This document shows, piece by piece, positions 19,238-21,928 of a stretch of DNA of 21,928 nt. How positions within the stretch are numbered: position 1 is the stretch's first letter; the number at the start of each line of letters is the position of its first letter. The position numbers and the translations under genes are program-made. The stretch comes from Bacillota bacterium. Lineage in GTDB: Bacteria; Eremiobacterota; SpSt-956; JAKJGF01. The notes under the pieces are model-generated. The model was not told the origin of the DNA. It saw only the letters and a list, made by a program, of their open reading frames with translations, and made no database searches. The stretch is from assembly GCA_029555925.1 (NCBI GenBank), contig JAKPQU010000085.1, positions 1 to 21,928 of the forward strand, in the 5' to 3' direction.

Positions 19238-19269
19238 GAAGAGTTCTTCCGTCGCCGGTAGAACCCTTC
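19238..19269 (+). promoter_or_regulatory. Hairpin in the leader of the second primase gene
   Basis: GAAGAGTTCT and AGAACCCTTC (10-bp arms with one G-U pair) enclose a 12-nt GC-rich loop. No T-run follows, so it is unlikely to be a terminator; it may be an attenuation or RNA-stability element together with the stem at 19284-19344. Confidence 0.45.
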
Positions 19270-19283
19270 CCATCAAAGCAATT

Positions 19284-19344
19284 ATATCACTTCCATCATA
19301 CATTTGTCCATACAAAAATGAAAACTAAGAAAGGAAGTGTATAT
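19284..19344 (+). promoter_or_regulatory. Long-range stem covering the ribosome binding site of the second primase
   Basis: ATATCACTTCC (19284-19294) pairs with GGAAGTGTATAT (19333-19344) apart from one bulged base. The right arm contains the GGAAG ribosome binding site of the gene starting at 19348, so the stem would hide it. The apparent upstream ATG at 19318 lies in the loop. Confidence 0.5.
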
Positions 19345-19347
19345 AAA

Positions 19348-21648
19348 ATGGCAGTAAATCTAGAGATTATTGTCAACAAATTTCAAAATGTAAGGAGGAG
19401 TAGCAAAGGAAGTTATCAGTGTTCGTGTCCTCTACCGGCACATAAACACGGTGACAAAAGCCCATCACTAACCATTACAGAAAAGGAGGATAAAATTTTA
19501 TTATTTTGCCATGTCTGTGGTGAGTCTGCGACGCCGGAAATTTTAAAGGTCGTAGGTCTTGAAGAAAAAGATCTCTTTAAGAAGAACTGGAATAAGGAAA
19601 TTTCTCCGATAAAAGGAGACGGTAAAACCTATTCCCTCGACTGGATTATTAAAAATTCTACTTCACACTATTTTTACAACAATCAGCAAAATGAACCTGA
19701 AATACTGAAAATCCGTTATAAAGATAAACACACAGGGGAGGAGGTAAAAGGCTGCTATTATCATTATGCCGGATGTGACCGATGGATAAAAAACCTCAAC
19801 GGGAAAAAGCCTCAATTATATAAACTGCCAGAGCTTCTTCAGGCCATAAAAAGAGGAGAAGAGTATATATTCGACGTTGAAGGTGAGAAAGATGTGGATA
19901 CTTTAACCAGGCTTGGCCTTACTGCTGTAACTTCCGGCAGTGCAAAGTCATGGAGAGACGAATTTAAAGAGCATTATAGAGGTGCAAAAACGGTAATTAT
20001 TCTCCCTGACAATGACCATCCCGGAAGGGAATATGCAGAACAGAAGGCAAAATCCCTCTGTGGAATAGTAAAGGAAGTAAAGATTGTTAATCTCCCTGGC
20101 CTTAAAGACAGAGAAGATGTTACCGACTGGATACAGGCCGGTCATTCAATAGGTGATCTGATAGATGAAGTGAAAATAACCCCTGTATATTCACTGCCAG
20201 TAATACAGTCTATCCCACAGGAGCAGAAAAAAGAGGCTGCAACCTGGAAACCTCTTGAAACCATATCTGCAGAAGAATTTTCTAAAATCCAATATCCACC
20301 TATCAAATTTCTGGTTCAAGATATTCTGCCGGAAGGGCTTTCAATTCTCGGTGGCAGTCCCAAAATAGGTAAAACTTTCTTTGCTTTAAATATGGCCTTA
20401 TCCATAGCTCAGGGCGATATTACCCTTGGGAGCTTACAGACAGAAAAGACCGGCGTAGCCTACTTTGCAGTAGATGAAAAAGACCAATACGTCCAGGAGA
20501 AATTCAATAATATCAGAGAATTCCAGAGAAAACACAATATACCTGAGAATATGGAATTCGGCTTCAAGATGAATCGACTCTCAGAAGGCGGTTATGAGCA
20601 GATTATTGATTATATAGACAGGAAACCACAGATTAAATTTATAGTTATAGATACATTGGGAAGGGTCAGGAAGCGTTCAGGAATGGGTAATGCTTATGAA
20701 GTGGACGTAGAAGCCATAGGACAGCTTCAGGACATCTGTAAAGAAAAGAATGTCTCTATGCTCCTGCTACATCATAATAAAAAGGGTAAGAGTGAGGATT
20801 TTATTGAAAATCTTTCCGGCTCAATGGGTATCTCTGGAACTGTGGATACAATCCTGGCCCTGGAAAGAAGTAGAGGAGAAACAGAAGGGACATTAAAGGT
20901 TACTGGTAGACTTATAAAAGATGAAAAAGATCTCTCTATTAAATTCAATAAAGACCTGCTTTCCTGGGAAATACTGGGAGACTCAGAATTATACCGCCAG
21001 AGTAAAGAAAGAAAAGAGCTTATAGACATTCTTCTTAAAGAGAATTATCCTATGACAAATAAAGATTTACAGGCAGTGACCGGAATGAATTACAGCACAA
21101 TAAAGGGCTTGACTTGGCGAATGGCAAAAGATGGAATCCTTCTTAAAATTAACAATGGAGCTTATGTTATTTCCCCATCAATTTTATGGGATAAAAACTT
21201 AAACCTGTTAAACCCGATAAACTTGTTAAACCCCTTCAACCCTTTAAACCCAGAGCAAAAAGATAATGGATTGAAGATAGATATAAATAGCTTAAACCTC
21301 AGAAAACTCAATATTGAAGTTGAGGAAGATGAAGTTGATAGGGTTGAGGTAGATATAAAAGAGGTCAACCCTGAAAACCTTAATAATGACGGTCAAAAGA
21401 ATACTCAGGTTGATAGGGTTGATGCGGTTGATATAAGTTGCTCATTAAACCAGAGCATTTTTAATGATACATCTGATAAAAAAGTAACCTGTTCCGACTG
21501 TGCCTATGGAATAGGAAAAAGTAAGATAGGGCTTTATAACTGTTCTTTAACTGGTAAATGTGATTATAGAGGTAATGAGCTGCATAACTGTAATAGGTTC
21601 AGTCCTGTTAGTATGGAGGAGGAAGAGATAATAGAGGCTCCGTTTTAG
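19348..21648 (+). CDS. TOPRIM primase fused to RecA-like (RepA/AAA_25-type) helicase
   Basis: The protein has 766 residues. It has a zinc module (CSCPLPAHKHGD at 25-36, CHVCG at 54-58), a TOPRIM fold (VEGEKDVD at 177-184, LPDND at 219-223), then a RecA-like ATPase: Walker A GGSPKIGKT (335-343), Walker B FIVIDT (431-436), MLLLHHNK (471-478). A winged helix follows (about 552-608), then repeat-encoded NLLNPINLLNPF and VDRVDAVD stretches, a cysteine cluster (CSDC near 715, C732, C748) and an acidic tail ending EEAPF-like (IIEAPF). N-terminus and C-terminus match the SF3 protein at 9808; only the motor differs. The start at 19348 is preferred to the ATG at 19318 because of the AAGGAAG site and the match with the other primase. 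It probably initiates replication of a second or alternative module. Confidence 0.9.
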   Translation: MAVNLEIIVNKFQNVRRSSKGSYQCSCPLPAHKHGDKSPSLTITEKEDKILLFCHVCGESATPEILKVVGLEEKDLFKKNWNKEISPIKGDGKTYSLDWIIKNSTSHYFYNNQQNEPEILKIRYKDKHTGEEVKGCYYHYAGCDRWIKNLNGKKPQLYKLPELLQAIKRGEEYIFDVEGEKDVDTLTRLGLTAVTSGSAKSWRDEFKEHYRGAKTVIILPDNDHPGREYAEQKAKSLCGIVKEVKIVNLPGLKDREDVTDWIQAGHSIGDLIDEVKITPVYSLPVIQSIPQEQKKEAATWKPLETISAEEFSKIQYPPIKFLVQDILPEGLSILGGSPKIGKTFFALNMALSIAQGDITLGSLQTEKTGVAYFAVDEKDQYVQEKFNNIREFQRKHNIPENMEFGFKMNRLSEGGYEQIIDYIDRKPQIKFIVIDTLGRVRKRSGMGNAYEVDVEAIGQLQDICKEKNVSMLLLHHNKKGKSEDFIENLSGSMGISGTVDTILALERSRGETEGTLKVTGRLIKDEKDLSIKFNKDLLSWEILGDSELYRQSKERKELIDILLKENYPMTNKDLQAVTGMNYSTIKGLTWRMAKDGILLKINNGAYVISPSILWDKNLNLLNPINLLNPFNPLNPEQKDNGLKIDINSLNLRKLNIEVEEDEVDRVEVDIKEVNPENLNNDGQKNTQVDRVDAVDISCSLNQSIFNDTSDKKVTCSDCAYGIGKSKIGLYNCSLTGKCDYRGNELHNCNRFSPVSMEEEEIIEAPF
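21197..21434. repeat. Inverted arrays of 9-bp repeats inside the second primase gene (candidate origin)
   Basis: The left array, six consecutive 9-bp units at 21197-21250, fits NNTTAAACC or its CAACC variant. The right side has inverse units of the GGTTGATAG type: one at 21318-21326, two at 21333-21350 and three at 21408-21434. The period of three codons gives Asn-Leu/Pro repeats on the left and Val-Asp-Arg repeats on the right. Position, after the winged helix and before the cysteine tail, is the same as the GGGGAACAA arrays at 10204-10312, but the sequence is different. Confidence 0.75.
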
Positions 21649-21665
21649 AAAGGGGAGATAGCTTT

Positions 21666-21928
21666 ATAATATATCCCGGCAATAGAATAGAACGAACTTA
21701 TACATATACGTCTAATAATAATCAATTCTCTTTAAGGGTAATTTTTGATAATAATGAGATATATTTTAACGTGAAAGATGTGTTTAAAATTATTGGAATT
21801 AATAGAGAACCCTTCGAAGTAAAGAAGATGGCAAAAGGTTCACAGAAAACTTATCTGATGAAATTTGCCGGTAGGAAGCAAAGGTTTATGAAAATAGAGG
21901 GTCTTATTTTCTTTGCTGAAAAATATGT
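21666..21928 (+). CDS. Bro-N-like protein, start unclear, runs off the window
   Basis: The frame is open from 21612 to the window end. It contains LRVIFDNNEIYFNVKDVFKI followed by KMAKGSQKTYLMKF and IEGLIFFAEKY, which recalls the Bro-N/antirepressor DNA-binding domain of phages (a strand, DV helix, then a later strand-helix pair). There is no ATG, GTG or TTG near the AGGGGAG site at 21651-21657; the codon at proper spacing is ATA (21666). The first canonical start in frame is GTG at 21771, which would cut the domain. The protein may use a rare AUA start, or a sequence error or frameshift may hide the real one. Confidence 0.55.
   Translation, partial: MIYPGNRIERTYTYTSNNNQFSLRVIFDNNEIYFNVKDVFKIIGINREPFEVKKMAKGSQKTYLMKFAGRKQRFMKIEGLIFFAEKY

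Noticed and set aside
19318..19347. ATG at 19318 as the start of the second primase
   Set aside because: It has no ribosome binding site, while the ATG at 19348 follows AAGGAAG and gives the same N-terminus as the other primase.

Overview
The window looks like a mobile element (prophage, plasmid or phage-plasmid) from a low-GC, Bacillota-like bacterium. The DNA is AT-rich, nearly every gene has a strong AGGAGG-type ribosome binding site, and the recognisable families (phage tape measure, TOPRIM primase-helicases, Rad52-like annealing protein, ERCC4-type nuclease, DUF6075- and DUF6904-like proteins) are typical of Firmicute phages and plasmids. No rRNA, tRNA or housekeeping operon was seen. 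The host assignment is inference.

Layout. Two sigma-A promoters diverge from about 18330-18490. The leftward promoter reads a long minus-strand series. First come small early genes (SWIM protein, tiny zinc proteins, Rad52-like annealing protein; 18298-15451), ending in a terminator at 15410-15444. Next are a DUF6075-like gene, a minimal tyrosine recombinase and a zinc-ribbon remnant of a large serine recombinase, ending at a 20-bp perfect inverted repeat (13481-13528). A third block holds a ribbon-helix-helix protein, small proteins, an SF3 primase-helicase, a cysteine-rich protein, an ERCC4 nuclease and a lone tape measure protein (13327-5171). Further left are small accessory genes, two of them behind matching triple 11-bp repeats, a FliG-like protein lacking the torque domain, and a DUF6904-like protein. 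At the left edge is a helix-turn-helix/coiled-coil gene preceded by, and containing, 11-bp repeats, which resembles a one-protein plasmid partition locus. The rightward promoter reads a tandem-HTH regulator, a coiled-coil protein and a second TOPRIM primase-helicase, then an ORF cut by the window edge.

How it fits together. The two replication proteins share nearly the same N-terminal zinc/TOPRIM module and the same kind of C-terminal cysteine cluster with an acidic tail ending in Pro-Phe, but carry different motors (SF3 helicase versus RecA-like ATPase). Each gene contains, in the linker after its winged helix, an inverted pair of 9-bp repeat arrays, with a different repeat sequence in each gene. 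I read these as candidate in-gene replication origins. The Rad52-like protein and ERCC4 nuclease would supply recombination, and the partition-like locus would stabilise an extrachromosomal form. Apart from the tape measure and one doubtful chaperone candidate, no capsid, portal, terminase or tail gene is visible here.
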